A stretch of DNA of 64,000 nucleotides from Acinetobacter tjernbergiae DSM 14971 = CIP 107465 (GTDB taxonomy: Bacteria; Pseudomonadota; Gammaproteobacteria; Pseudomonadales; Moraxellaceae): the NCBI RefSeq assembly GCF_000374425.1, contig NZ_KB894354.1:186001-250000 (forward strand), given 5' to 3'. Position 1 is the first letter of the stretch. The number at the start of each line of letters is the position of its first letter. A program made the position numbers and the translations under genes. The notes under the pieces are model-generated. The model was not told the origin of the DNA. It made no database searches and saw nothing but the letters and a program-made list of their open reading frames with translations. Shown here piece after piece: positions 10,177 through 19,243 of this stretch.

Positions 10177-10824
10177 ATGAGTAGTGTAAATTATGATGCG
10201 TTGATGCAGCCTGTAATCGAGTTTTTGGGTTGTAGTACTCCTCAAGCATGGTTAGATGAAGCAGTAAATAATCTTGATATTTTAATGCAAGACCATGCCA
10301 ATTGTGAAAAGAAAGCAGCGGGTACAGCGATGAACTTGATGTTCCGCTACAGTTTCTTTACTGACTTACAGGTGAAGTTGGCACAACTGGTACGTGAAGA
10401 AATGCTGCATTATGAACAGGTTTTAGAATTCATGACCAAGCGTGGTCAAGAGTGGAAGGGTTTGAGTGCAGGGCGTTATGCAGGTGAATTGCGTAAAGAA
10501 ATCCGTACTTATGAGCCTGAGGCTTTGATTGATGTCATGATTATCGGTGCATTTGTAGAAGCGCGTTCTTGTGAACGTTTTTATTCGCTTGCACCGATAG
10601 TGGATGATGAGTTGGGACGTTATTATCGTTACTTACTTAAATCGGAATCTCGCCATTTTGAAGATTATTTGGCACTGGCTTTGGATGTTGCAAAAACAGC
10701 GAAGCTCAAAGATCCAGAAGAAGATATACAGAAACGAATTGAATATATTCGTGAAGTAGAAAAAAATCTGATCCTCAGCCTTGATGATACTTTCCGCTTT
10801 CATAGTGGTGTGCCTAGTCGCTAA
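10177..10824 (+). CDS. miaE: tRNA 2-methylthio-N6-isopentenyladenosine(37) hydroxylase MiaE
   Basis: Non-haem di-iron monooxygenase that hydroxylates the isopentenyl group of ms2i6A at position 37 of tRNAs. Ferritin-like four-helix protein, 215 residues from the ATG at 10177 (a TTG three bases earlier is less likely). Iron ligands are suggested by EEMLHYEQV, VEARSCERF and SESRHFEDY, the EXXH patterns of this family. It is placed almost directly after pdxJ, where many bacteria carry acpS. It ends just before a convergent gene. Confidence 0.93.
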   Translation: MSSVNYDALMQPVIEFLGCSTPQAWLDEAVNNLDILMQDHANCEKKAAGTAMNLMFRYSFFTDLQVKLAQLVREEMLHYEQVLEFMTKRGQEWKGLSAGRYAGELRKEIRTYEPEALIDVMIIGAFVEARSCERFYSLAPIVDDELGRYYRYLLKSESRHFEDYLALALDVAKTAKLKDPEEDIQKRIEYIREVEKNLILSLDDTFRFHSGVPSR

Positions 10825-10848
10825 ACACGCCATTTTTGCATAAATCAA

Positions 10849-11424
10849 TTAAACACGAGGTGTTGTAGACTTCTTAGGGTTCTGATCAGCATTTAAAAAT
10901 TCATAAATATTTTCAAATGGAATGTGGTCGCTAGCATCAGAACCGTAATATGTTTCAATAATATAACCTTGCTCATCAATTAAAAAATCTGCTGGCATAA
11001 TATCACTTGGATTTTGTAGATTCTTTTTTAAACCTTCAGCCCCAATTATTTTGATGCCTAAAACCCATGAGACGAAATGTCGAAAAACGCTATAAGCAGA
11101 GCGTGCCATTGATCGTTCAATACCATAAGCCTGATAGGCGATATTTTCAGGATCGGCGACGATCGTAAAAGGGCGAGGGCGTTTTCTTACAAATTCATTG
11201 ACTTCTTCATGTGTTGATGAAAAAAATGCAATGATTTCTAAGCCTTCATCCGAAAGTTTTTTATAATGTTGTGTTAATTGGAAAATTCTAAAATTACAAA
11301 AAGGACAGTTTGTATCACGAAAAAATGCGAGTAAAGTGCGTTTACCTGAGTCTAGTCGAACTACTCTGCCATGGCTATCTATAAGTTGAAATTTTGGTGC
11401 AGTTTCTGGCGATATAAGACGCAT
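10849..11424 (-). CDS. Peroxiredoxin-like (AhpC/TSA) thioredoxin-fold protein
   Basis: Predicted thiol redox protein of 191 residues. The thioredoxin-fold start SPETAPKFQLIDSHGR is followed by a strand-loop-helix with FFRDTNCPFCNFR, giving a CPFC pair at the active-site position. A conserved segment SDIMPADFLIDEQGYI resembles the second half of AhpC/TSA proteins. There is no signal peptide, so it is cytoplasmic. Substrate is unknown: it could reduce peroxides or act as a disulfide reductase. It is convergent with miaE, 24 bases away. Confidence 0.75.
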   Translation of the reverse strand: MRLISPETAPKFQLIDSHGRVVRLDSGKRTLLAFFRDTNCPFCNFRIFQLTQHYKKLSDEGLEIIAFFSSTHEEVNEFVRKRPRPFTIVADPENIAYQAYGIERSMARSAYSVFRHFVSWVLGIKIIGAEGLKKNLQNPSDIMPADFLIDEQGYIIETYYGSDASDHIPFENIYEFLNADQNPKKSTTPRV

Positions 11425-11523
11425 TATGATAAGACCATATATTTTTAATTGTATCGATCATATTTTTATATTTGAGCAACTGTCAAGCAGTGTTTTATTG
11501 AAGGTATGCATTGTGCTTAATAT

Positions 11524-11552
11524 AAAAAACCCATATCAATGATATGGGTTTT
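11524..11552 (-). terminator. Terminator for tRNA-Asn (bidirectional)
   Basis: AAAACCCATATC pairs with GATATGGGTTTT around a short loop, with A/T runs on both sides, eight bases beyond the tRNA 3' end on the minus strand. Confidence 0.8.
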
Positions 11553-11560
11553 TAGAATCT

Positions 11561-11636
11561 TGGCTCTCCCACCTGGGCTCGAACCAGGGACCTGCGGATT
11601 AACAGTCCGTCGCTCTACCGACTGAGCTATGGGAGA
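11561..11636 (-). tRNA. tRNA-Asn(GTT)
   Basis: A 76-base cloverleaf on the minus strand. The acceptor stem TCTCCCA pairs with TGGGAGA, discriminator G, and CCA is encoded. The D arm contains AGCTCAGTCGGTAGAGC, the anticodon loop TGTTAAT gives anticodon GTT, and the T arm has GGTTCGAGCCC. Followed by a strong terminator. Confidence 0.97.
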
Positions 11637-11871
11637 ATCTGAGTGCCATTATAGGCAGCTTTTAAAATTGGTCAAGTTGAAAATGTCATGTTTTCTTCAT
11701 TTTTAGGTTGTATGCTTTTTATTTGCACAATTATGATGAGTTGAGAAAAATAACTTGAACTTTGAGTAGGCTGTTGTTAGATTCAAATGAGAAAAACGTT
11801 TAGATATTTATCTAAACAGTGTGGATTTAACCCTACTTGCCAGCACTAAAATGGCTAAATCGGAGGTCAAA

Positions 11872-12303
11872 ATGACTACTCTTCGTATTCAATCTATTTT
11901 TGCTAATTTGTGTTTTTATCAAGAACACTATCTCGAAATTATCCAAAGTTCTGAGCAATATTACACGCCAGTAGAACATTCATTTTTAAATACTTTTCCA
12001 TTTAAGCAACAAACCTTATTTTTAGGTGATTTATTGCAACTTTGGTTTGGTCATAAATGGAAAATTCAAAATTATGAAAATTTATTAATCGCAAAGAATA
12101 CATTGACGATTAATCAAAATTCACCTTTGTATTTATTTCAGTTGGGTGGTGAGCTTATTCTAGGTGCAAATACGGCATTGGCTTGGTCAGTTGCGGAAGA
12201 GAGAATTGTATCAGTGCAGGTGAAAAGTATTTGGCAATATGCGGTATTTAGCCACCTATGTACTCGACCGAAAGTATTTAAGGAAAATAAAGCAATTGCA
12301 TAG
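11872..12303 (+). CDS. Hypothetical protein, 143 residues
   Basis: I do not recognise this protein. From the ATG at 11872 it gives 143 residues, aromatic and leucine-rich, without a signal peptide or clear membrane segment. The start is chosen because GGAGGT at 11862-11867 is an excellent ribosome-binding sequence; the frame stays open upstream to a GTG at 11821. The middle (LFQLGGELILGANTALAWSVAEER) looks like beta-strand and turn. It stands alone between tRNA-Asn and a convergent thioesterase gene 23 bases away. Likely a real, lineage-restricted gene. Confidence 0.6.
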   Translation: MTTLRIQSIFANLCFYQEHYLEIIQSSEQYYTPVEHSFLNTFPFKQQTLFLGDLLQLWFGHKWKIQNYENLLIAKNTLTINQNSPLYLFQLGGELILGANTALAWSVAEERIVSVQVKSIWQYAVFSHLCTRPKVFKENKAIA

Positions 12304-12326
12304 GGCTGAATAGTCCCTTTGCCATA

Positions 12327-12767
12327 TCATGATGGTCGAATAATCATGCAGGTTGCAGTTGCATGTGCATACAATTTTCCATCAGCATCAACGATTTTTC
12401 CTTCAGAAATCCCTAAATTTTTGCTGATGTTAATAATGTTACCTATTGCTGTGAGCTTTTGGTTTTTAGGAATAGGGCGGCACATTTTAATATTGAGATC
12501 AATTGTGCCATATCCTACACCTACTTCTAAAAGAGTATGAATGGCACAGCCTGTTACTGAATCCAGTACAGTTGCAGCAAAGCCACCATGTATGCCACCT
12601 AGTGGATTGAGGTGTCGATGGTCGGCTTGAACTTCAAATTTGATATATCCTTCGGCAACTTCTATTGGCTGCATGGGAATGGTCTCACTGATACTGGCAG
12701 GTGGAATGTTGCCTTCACACATCGCAGTTAAAAACTCAAGTCCATTCATTTCTTTAGGGTGCTTCAT
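12327..12767 (-). CDS. PaaI family thioesterase, hotdog fold
   Basis: Predicted acyl-CoA thioesterase of 146 residues. It has the PaaI-type pattern HLNPLGGIHGGFAATVLDSVTGCAI, with the active-site His/Asn-Pro-x-G and HGG, followed by GTIDLNIKMCRPI. This family hydrolyses aryl- or acyl-CoA esters that stall degradation pathways, but no catabolic genes are adjacent to point to a substrate. Cytoplasmic. Convergent with the preceding hypothetical gene. Confidence 0.85.
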   Translation of the reverse strand: MKHPKEMNGLEFLTAMCEGNIPPASISETIPMQPIEVAEGYIKFEVQADHRHLNPLGGIHGGFAATVLDSVTGCAIHTLLEVGVGYGTIDLNIKMCRPIPKNQKLTAIGNIINISKNLGISEGKIVDADGKLYAHATATCMIIRPS

Positions 12768-12953
12768 CTTTAGATTCCTTTATTAAGTTCCAATATGGAA
12801 CTTAATATTTAAAATAATCGGTGTATGTAAAGGTGTCAAGGTTCTTATTCACTAACATGATGTTTTACAAATTGTTCGTTGCTAAATATAGGCTTTGTTT
12901 TATGCTCTTTAAAACCGTATTGATAACAATTTTGAATAAAAGGTAAATGAATA

Positions 12954-13373
12954 ATGAACGGACAATGTGTTTGTGGTGAAACCACGTTTGAAGTTGAATT
13001 AAGAAATCATGATGTTCATGCTTGCCACTGTTCAATTTGTCGTAGGCAGACTAGTGGTGTGATTATGACCATTGATGTAGAGCAGGGAAGTCTAAAGTTT
13101 TTAAAGCAAGCGCATCTCTCAATTTATAATTCTTCTGCTTGGGGGGAGCGAGGTTTTTGTAATGCCTGTGGTACGACCTTATTTTGGCGGACTAAAGATC
13201 AGAGCTATTGCAATATCAATGCATTTTCGTTAAATGAACAGCCGAATGATTTAAATTTTGATATGGAAATTTATATTGATAGTAAACCTGAATTTTATGC
13301 TTTTCAAAACTCAACCAAAAAATTGACTGAAGCGGATGTGGTCGCTTTGTTTAATGGTGTATCAGCGGAATGA
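12954..13373 (+). CDS. GFA (CENP-V/GFA) domain zinc protein
   Basis: Protein of 139 residues in the family named after glutathione-dependent formaldehyde-activating enzyme; most members have unknown function. It shows the zinc-site cysteines in order: CVCGE near the N-terminus, HACHCSICRR, and FCNACGT, all in the usual single-domain beta-tent layout. No signal peptide. AAGG is placed about 11 bases before the ATG. No formaldehyde dehydrogenase gene lies nearby, so a formaldehyde role should not be assumed. Confidence 0.85.
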   Translation: MNGQCVCGETTFEVELRNHDVHACHCSICRRQTSGVIMTIDVEQGSLKFLKQAHLSIYNSSAWGERGFCNACGTTLFWRTKDQSYCNINAFSLNEQPNDLNFDMEIYIDSKPEFYAFQNSTKKLTEADVVALFNGVSAE

Positions 13374-13398
13374 GTTGAATGGATTAAATAAAGGCGTA

Positions 13399-13429
13399 AA
13401 AAAAGAAGCTTCATGGGAAGCTTCTTTTT
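13399..13429. terminator. Bidirectional terminator between the GFA gene and the aminotransferase gene
   Basis: AAAAAGAAGCTTC, loop ATGG, GAAGCTTCTTTTT; perfectly placed between two convergent genes. Confidence 0.85.
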
Positions 13430-13438
13430 ATTAAAAAA

Positions 13439-14674
13439 TTATTGAGCTGCTTTTTCAGCTTCGATAGATGCGATTGCAGCATCTACACCATCAATTGAAT
13501 CAGCTGCTTTTTTAATACGTGCTAAAGCATCAACTAACACTTCGTCAGCAGTCGCATAAGAAATACGCATAAAGCCACCTAAACCAAATGCATCGCCTGG
13601 TACAACAGCTACACCAGTTTCTTCAAGTAACCATTCAGAGAACTCTGTGCAAGATTTTAAACCTTTGGCACGAATCAATGGACGGATGTTTGCATAGGCA
13701 TAGAATGCACCGTCAGCAGGTAAGCAAGAGATACCGTTGATTTCGTTTAAACCATTTACAACTAAATCATGACGGCGTTTAAATGCCTCAATCATTGGTT
13801 GAAGTACATCTTGTGGGCCATTTAATGCCGCTTCAGCCGCAACTTGTGAAATTGACGTTGGGTTAGACGTTGATTGAGATTGGATGTTTTTCATCGCACC
13901 AATCAGTTTTGCAGGGCCGGCTGCATAACCAATACGCCAGCCTGTCATTGCGTAGGCTTTTGATACACCATTCAACACAATGGTACGGTCATATAAATCA
14001 GGTGCAATTGTTGCGATATTGTAGAACTCATCTTCCCAGCGGATTGGTTCATACATATCATCAGAAGCAATCAGAACTTGTGGGTGACGGCGAAGAACAT
14101 CAGCCAATGCTTCTAATTCAGCTTTGGTATAGATCATACCTGTTGGGTTTGATGGGCTATTTAATACCACTAAACGTGTATTTGCAGTAATTGCTGCTTC
14201 TAATTGTTCAGGTGTGATTTTGAAACGCTGTTCTTCACCACATTTCACAATAACTGGCGTACCTTCAGCAATGATGACCATATCTGGATAGCTTACCCAG
14301 AATGGCGCAGGAATAATGACTTCATCACCTTTGTTTAGTAAAGCAAGTGCTAAGTTAAAGAAACTTTGTTTACCACCGCAAGAAACCAAGATTTGGTTTG
14401 CTTGATAATCTAAATTATTATCGCGCTTTAATTTTGCAATAATTGCTTTTTTCAAGCTTGGAGTGCCGTCTACAGCTGTATATTTTGTAAAGCCTTTATT
14501 AATCGCTTCAATTGCAGCATCTTTGATATGTTGAGGGGTATCAAAGTCTGGTTCGCCTGCACCTAAACCAATCACGTTTTTACCCGCAGCTTTAAGCTCA
14601 GCAGCTTTATTGGTTACTGCAAGTGTAGGGGACGGTTTGATGGCATTGACACGATCAGAGAGACGTACGTCCAC
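13439..14674 (-). CDS. Aspartate aminotransferase, class I PLP-dependent
   Basis: Transfers the amino group between aspartate and 2-oxoglutarate, linking amino acid and TCA-cycle pools. The 411-residue protein shows GLGAGEPDFDTPQHI near the N-terminus, NSPSNPTGM for substrate/cofactor contacts, SDDMYE, and the PLP-lysine motif LNGVSKAYAMTGWRIGY, followed by the substrate-carboxylate arginine in GGFMRISYA. It belongs to the type I-beta bacterial group. A short alanine-rich tail extends the C-terminus. It is monocistronic, ending at a bidirectional terminator. Substrate range (aspartate, perhaps aromatic or prephenate) cannot be proven here. Confidence 0.88.
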   Translation of the reverse strand: MDVRLSDRVNAIKPSPTLAVTNKAAELKAAGKNVIGLGAGEPDFDTPQHIKDAAIEAINKGFTKYTAVDGTPSLKKAIIAKLKRDNNLDYQANQILVSCGGKQSFFNLALALLNKGDEVIIPAPFWVSYPDMVIIAEGTPVIVKCGEEQRFKITPEQLEAAITANTRLVVLNSPSNPTGMIYTKAELEALADVLRRHPQVLIASDDMYEPIRWEDEFYNIATIAPDLYDRTIVLNGVSKAYAMTGWRIGYAAGPAKLIGAMKNIQSQSTSNPTSISQVAAEAALNGPQDVLQPMIEAFKRRHDLVVNGLNEINGISCLPADGAFYAYANIRPLIRAKGLKSCTEFSEWLLEETGVAVVPGDAFGLGGFMRISYATADEVLVDALARIKKAADSIDGVDAAIASIEAEKAAQ

Positions 14675-14889
14675 GGCATTATTCCTTCTTATGGGATTAG
14701 AAAATAAAAAAGCACGCCATTTTAGCCTAAATCGATTGGATTGTGGCTGAAACTTACCTTGATTGAATAAAAAGTTACCAAATTATAGGTCTTGGTGTGA
14801 TTGAGATTTTTTTACATATTTTATTTTTATCAAAATAGCAAAAATCTATTACAATGGGCGCTAGAAATGTAGATTTCGAGAGAATTCCA

Positions 14890-15072
14890 ATGACTGCGCA
14901 ACAACCAAAAGCCAAAAAAGCTTTGGTGAAATTACCATTCCCTTTACCATCGACCCAAGATGATTCGGATGAACAAGCAACGCATAATCAGGTGCGACCA
15001 AAACCTGAGCAATATGCGGATCGAACTTGGATGCCACCTCGTGGAACGCGTCGTTCGATGGGGAAACGATAG
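14890..15072 (+). CDS. Small hypothetical protein, 60 residues
   Basis: Unrecognised small basic protein rich in lysine, proline and glutamine, with the ending TWMPPRGTRRSMGKR. I take the ATG at 14890 because GAGAGAA precedes it; an in-frame ATG at 14854 would add 12 residues without a ribosome-binding site. No membrane segment or signal. A strong hairpin terminator lies about 50 bases downstream, which supports a real transcription unit. It is divergent from the aminotransferase gene. Confidence 0.55.
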   Translation: MTAQQPKAKKALVKLPFPLPSTQDDSDEQATHNQVRPKPEQYADRTWMPPRGTRRSMGKR

Positions 15073-15122
15073 TTTTTGATGGAGGATACTTTCGCAGTAG
15101 CTTCCTAAAAGATGAGTCGATA

Positions 15123-15169
15123 AAAAAGCCAATGACATGTTTATATAAACGTATCATTGGCTTTTTTTT
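15123..15169. terminator. Bidirectional terminator
   Basis: AAAAAGCCAATGA pairs with TCATTGGCTTTTT around a 19-base loop, flanked by A and T runs, between the small plus-strand gene and the minus-strand binding protein. Confidence 0.8.
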
Positions 15170-15182
15170 ATTTGATTAATTT

Positions 15183-16556
15183 TTATTTATTACCAATCTT
15201 AAACGCTGCTAAGAATGCGGTCGGTTTATTGGCATCAAACACAACTCCGTCTAAACGGCTGGTTTGTGGTGGTTTTATGAATGTTGCTGTTGCAAGGTTT
15301 GGAAATTGTTCTTTTTTCATTTTACCTTCAGCGATTAAACTATTTGCAGCCTTTGTGTAGATGTCGGGGCGATAGGCTTTTTGAGCGGTTTCAAGATACC
15401 AATTATTTGGTTTGGTCTCCGCAATTTGTCCCCAACGGCGCATTTGAGTTAACCACCAAATTGCATCTGAATAGTAAGGAATACCGTACTGTCCTGTAAA
15501 GAAGGTATTAAATGATTTTAAAGGACGAACATCTCCTTTTTCGTATTCAAAAACACCGGTCATGCTATTTAAAATAATATCTTCATCGACACCAACATAG
15601 TTTGACTGAGCGATGAGTTTAGCGGCTTCTTTACGATGCGCATAATCATTTTCATCTAACCAGCTTGATGCACGAATAAGTGCTTTCACAACTTTTACGG
15701 TGGTGTTTGGATTCTGTTCAGCAAAAGATGTTGTAACTCCAAATACTTTATCAGCACCATTATCCCATAACACATCAGATGTAATGACGGGAACACCAAA
15801 GCCTTTTTTCACTGCTTTTTGATTCCATGGTTCACCGACTGAGTATCCTAAGGTTGTTCCTGTTACCATTTTTGCCATCATTTCTGGTGGTGGTACAACT
15901 GAAAGGGTTACATCGGCACCAATATTGCCACTCAAATCATTTTTATTTGGATCGTACATACCAGGGTTGATACCGCCAGCAGCTAACCAATAGCGCAACA
16001 TATAATTATGTGTGCCTGTTGGAAAAGTCATGCCTAAATTAAAAGGCTTATGTTGTTGTTTGTATTGATCCACAATCGGTTTAAGTGCCGATGCGCTAAT
16101 CGGATGCTGCGGTTTACCGTCTTCTAGTGGAATATTATTTTTCATTTCTGACCATATCGCATTTGAAACGGTGATCCCCGCGCCATTGTAAGACATGGTA
16201 AATGGCGTGATAATTTCTGTACCGCTTGGTTTTGCAGTCATGGACGCAAGTGGCATTGCGGCAAGCATTTGCGCACCGTCTAATTCACCTTTTTGTACAC
16301 GTGTATATAACAGCTTCCAGTTGGGTTGTACTTCGAGTTGGACTAATAGTCCTTCATCTTTAAAAAAACCTTTTTCAACAGCAACTGCTAAAGGGGCCAT
16401 ATCGGTTAGTTTAACAAAACCAATTTTTAGTGTTGTTTTCTCTGTGGCTGATTGAACTGCATTACTATCAGGGGATGGATGGCAACCAGTTACTAATAAA
16501 AGAAGGCTCGCCATAGAAGATATGATGAATGCCTTATTAAAAAATACTTTTCTCAT
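15183..16556 (-). CDS. NrtA/CmpA-like ABC transporter substrate-binding lipoprotein
   Basis: Predicted periplasmic solute-binding lipoprotein, 457 residues. The signal peptide ends in a lipobox LVTGC with Cys25. The mature protein resembles the nitrate/bicarbonate-binding NrtA/CmpA family: KIGFVKLTDMAPLAVAVEKG, then a ligand-pocket segment GELDGAQMLAAMPLAS, TFPTGTHNYMLRYWLAAGG and YSVGEPWNQKAV. Length fits NrtA rather than the shorter sulfonate or taurine binding proteins. No permease or ATPase gene lies next to it, so it is an orphan in this window. Ligand (nitrate, bicarbonate or other) is not settled. Confidence 0.8.
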   Translation of the reverse strand: MRKVFFNKAFIISSMASLLLLVTGCHPSPDSNAVQSATEKTTLKIGFVKLTDMAPLAVAVEKGFFKDEGLLVQLEVQPNWKLLYTRVQKGELDGAQMLAAMPLASMTAKPSGTEIITPFTMSYNGAGITVSNAIWSEMKNNIPLEDGKPQHPISASALKPIVDQYKQQHKPFNLGMTFPTGTHNYMLRYWLAAGGINPGMYDPNKNDLSGNIGADVTLSVVPPPEMMAKMVTGTTLGYSVGEPWNQKAVKKGFGVPVITSDVLWDNGADKVFGVTTSFAEQNPNTTVKVVKALIRASSWLDENDYAHRKEAAKLIAQSNYVGVDEDIILNSMTGVFEYEKGDVRPLKSFNTFFTGQYGIPYYSDAIWWLTQMRRWGQIAETKPNNWYLETAQKAYRPDIYTKAANSLIAEGKMKKEQFPNLATATFIKPPQTSRLDGVVFDANKPTAFLAAFKIGNK

Positions 16557-16791
16557 TTAATTCCCCGTCAATAATAAACATCAATAGGTACAAAGCAAAA
16601 AACATACCATTATTGTTGTTTTATGTAAGTCATTGATATTGCTTTAATTTTATACACTTGTGTGGATTTGGGGGGTTATGGCTTTTATGACGATTTTTAT
16701 TTATTTTTTATTAAATTATTTAAATATCAGTGTCTTATTGTTTTAGACGTGCGTGTTTTTAATAGTGTAACCAAATTGTAATTATTGGAAG

Positions 16792-16826
16792 AATCAAGTT
16801 TTATGCTTGAAGGATAAAACCTGATT
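16792..16826 (-). terminator. Imperfect 13-bp inverted repeat, possible terminator of the macro-domain-like gene
   Basis: AATCAAGTTTTAT and ATAAAACCTGATT pair with one wobble around a nine-base loop, 15 bases beyond the stop of the minus-strand gene. No long T run follows, so the call is tentative. Confidence 0.4.
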
Positions 16827-16840
16827 CACCATCAAGTGAG

Positions 16841-17659
16841 TTAATGTTTTTTTACGGTGCGGTGAAGAGGATGCTGAATGTTGATTTTGCCCTGCCATAA
16901 AGCAATAAAGTCTTGCTCATCGAAATCATAGAGCTCCATTAATGCAATAATTGCACTAACAAAGATCATAGGACCTTCAGAATTGTCATGAAAATCAAAT
17001 ATTTTGCCATTTAACTTGGCTAAGATATCGTTAATTTCATGCTCTCGTCCACGCCCATAACGGTCACGAGGGTACAGCTCTTCATTCAACACAATTAAGG
17101 CGATTGCTTTTTCGGCAGTCGATAATTGAGTTTGCTCTAATGCTTCTTCAAAAGATTCATAGCCGTGATTAAAATAAAAAATAACTTCATCACAGATAAA
17201 GCTATGCACCATTTCTGCCGTTAAATCTGGAAATTGAGAAATGGCATCTGCTTCTATATAAGGTCGAAAAGATTCTGGAAAAATCACATTTGGGTGAATG
17301 CCTTTAAATAAAGGTGCGATCTCAGAAACTTTGTATCCAGCAATGCCACAGCCAAGCGCTGTTAAAAAGTATTTCATCTTTGGATGATGTTTAGCGTAGA
17401 CCTTAAAATCATCGACATAGTGCTCAATTTGAGAAAGTGGCATTTGTTGGATATGTTCATTTAATGTTGGAATGGCAAAACTTTGCCCAGCCCATCCACG
17501 TCCAACACCTTTGACCGCAGCAAAATGTTGTGCGGCGACACGTGCTGCACCGCTATCATGTATTCCAGCCAAATTACTGCCAAATACAAATACGGTATCT
17601 TCTGGAAGTTCGGTAACAATGCTTTCATCGTGATATTGATAAGACATATTTTTTATCAT
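16841..17659 (-). CDS. Macro-domain-like protein with helical C-terminal extension (A1S_2505-type)
   Basis: The first 125 or so residues of this 272-residue protein read like a compact macro-domain-like fold often found in phages: FVFGSNLAGIHDSGAARVA, then GQSFAIPTLNEHI, and FLTALGCGIAGYK. The glycine-rich GSNLAG and GCGIAG loops sit where macro domains bind ADP-ribose. The C-terminal half is acidic and helical, of no family known to me. It resembles the Acinetobacter family named A1S_2505 phage non-structural protein. No other phage gene is adjacent. The start could be ATG at 17659 or 17647; neither has a clear ribosome-binding site. Confidence 0.65.
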   Translation of the reverse strand: MIKNMSYQYHDESIVTELPEDTVFVFGSNLAGIHDSGAARVAAQHFAAVKGVGRGWAGQSFAIPTLNEHIQQMPLSQIEHYVDDFKVYAKHHPKMKYFLTALGCGIAGYKVSEIAPLFKGIHPNVIFPESFRPYIEADAISQFPDLTAEMVHSFICDEVIFYFNHGYESFEEALEQTQLSTAEKAIALIVLNEELYPRDRYGRGREHEINDILAKLNGKIFDFHDNSEGPMIFVSAIIALMELYDFDEQDFIALWQGKINIQHPLHRTVKKH

Positions 17660-17833
17660 TCAAATGTATATTGATCTCATGTTGCAACTGATTGAATGAG
17701 GGGTCAATAGTGCTTTCGATATTTCTTTGTGATGATTTTAGTATTGCTGCTTGAGTTTGCTATGATGTGATGGTTTAAGCGAAAATTGATGGATAAATAT
17801 TGGAAAAGAAACGAAAGTTTGAGCGGAATGCGA

Positions 17834-18985
17834 TTAGAGCATCAAATCAAAAGAGATCTGATTTCGACCATTGGTTTTTGCTTGGTAAAGCAAATCATCT
17901 GCGCGTTGTAATGCATATTCAATGTCATGCACATTGTGGATATGTGTGAGTCCATAACTCGCCGTCATTTTAATTTGGTAATGGGTAAAGCTCGTTTGTT
18001 CAAGTAACATTTTATAGTGTTCTATTCGTACTAACGCTGCTGCCGCATCTTCTGCTAAAAAGAGACAAATAAATTCTTCACCACCAAAACGAGCAATAAG
18101 ATCATTTGGTTGCTTATCCTGTAACATCATTTGGCTGACGCCATACAAGATTTGATCACCAATATAATGTCCCCATGTGTCATTAATTGTTTTGAAATGA
18201 TCTAGATCTAGGCTAACTAGGAAATAGGATTGAGATGTCACTGGAAGCGTGGCACTTTTTTCAAAAAAACCACGACGGTTTAACAAATGCGTTAATGGAT
18301 CGTGTAAGCGTTCATTGTTGAGATGTTGAATCACATCTTTAATTACACAACCGCTTAGCACAATTGCAAATAAGATATTTAAAATAATATTGACAGACAT
18401 TCCTAATAACCACCATGTTGAGGAGGTTAATGTAAAGTGATCATGATCAATATTTTCTAAAAATAAGAAATTAATAGTTGCTCTGACAAATGAGTACAAT
18501 ACGTTCAGAAAATAAAAAATGGATACCCAACGATCAAAAGAACGCGTTTGAGGTAATTGGCGTAATAACGTTGGGATAACTAGTAATCCAACACTACCTA
18601 GTGCTAAATTAAGAATAATCAGGCGAAACCAAATTTGCGGTTCAACATATGAATAGTAGGTTAATGCTAAAACCGCAAAAAAAATAATCCAAAAAGCTAG
18701 CTTATGTTGGAATACTGTATTTAGTTTTAAACTAATTGCATATGCGCCAAGCCAACTACCTAGCAAGTAAAGAATAGCAGTAAAAGGTGCAGCAAGTGTG
18801 AGTTGAGGATTGGACATTAGGCATTGCGCAAACAATGCAATAGAGGGAATGGTATATGCTAACCCTATCCACAATAAGAAAATATCTGCCCTAAAAAATA
18901 AACGACAACATGTAAATGCCAAACCGATAAAAAATAGGCAGCTGGGGACAATTAATATAAAATATTGCGCATTAAGTGAATTCAC
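17834..18985 (-). CDS. Membrane diguanylate cyclase (GGDEF)
   Basis: Synthesises cyclic di-GMP from two GTP. The N-terminal 210 residues contain about seven hydrophobic segments, a membrane sensor of unknown ligand. The C-terminal GGDEF domain has LTHLLNRRGFF, the metal-binding Asp in SLDLDHFKTIND, GHYIGDQIL and the catalytic motif RFGGEEF, so it should be active. The product-inhibition site RxxD, which would sit five residues before GGEEF, reads QPND and lacks the arginine. No EAL domain. Divergent from uvrB. Confidence 0.9.
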   Translation of the reverse strand: MNSLNAQYFILIVPSCLFFIGLAFTCCRLFFRADIFLLWIGLAYTIPSIALFAQCLMSNPQLTLAAPFTAILYLLGSWLGAYAISLKLNTVFQHKLAFWIIFFAVLALTYYSYVEPQIWFRLIILNLALGSVGLLVIPTLLRQLPQTRSFDRWVSIFYFLNVLYSFVRATINFLFLENIDHDHFTLTSSTWWLLGMSVNIILNILFAIVLSGCVIKDVIQHLNNERLHDPLTHLLNRRGFFEKSATLPVTSQSYFLVSLDLDHFKTINDTWGHYIGDQILYGVSQMMLQDKQPNDLIARFGGEEFICLFLAEDAAAALVRIEHYKMLLEQTSFTHYQIKMTASYGLTHIHNVHDIEYALQRADDLLYQAKTNGRNQISFDLML

Positions 18986-19243
18986 AGCAATTTTTCTAAA
19001 TTCTTGGTATTTTTGATGGTGTAGATTAATGTGCTTTTATATGAAAATTCAATATACATAGCTAAAAATTCAAAAAAAGTTAAGTAAAAACTCTAGAATT
19101 TTAAGCCTAATATGAGTCTTTGATAAATATTTATGGTTATAGCGTATATGAACCGTAATATTTTACGACTAAATATAGAAAAATAATTGTAAATTGAGAA
19201 AATTGCCTCCATGAATAAGGCATATTTTGAAAAGAGTATTCTT

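Noticed and set aside
13870..14190. 106-codon plus-strand frame inside the aminotransferase gene
   Set aside because: Antisense to a complete, well-conserved enzyme; no promoter or ribosome-binding site.
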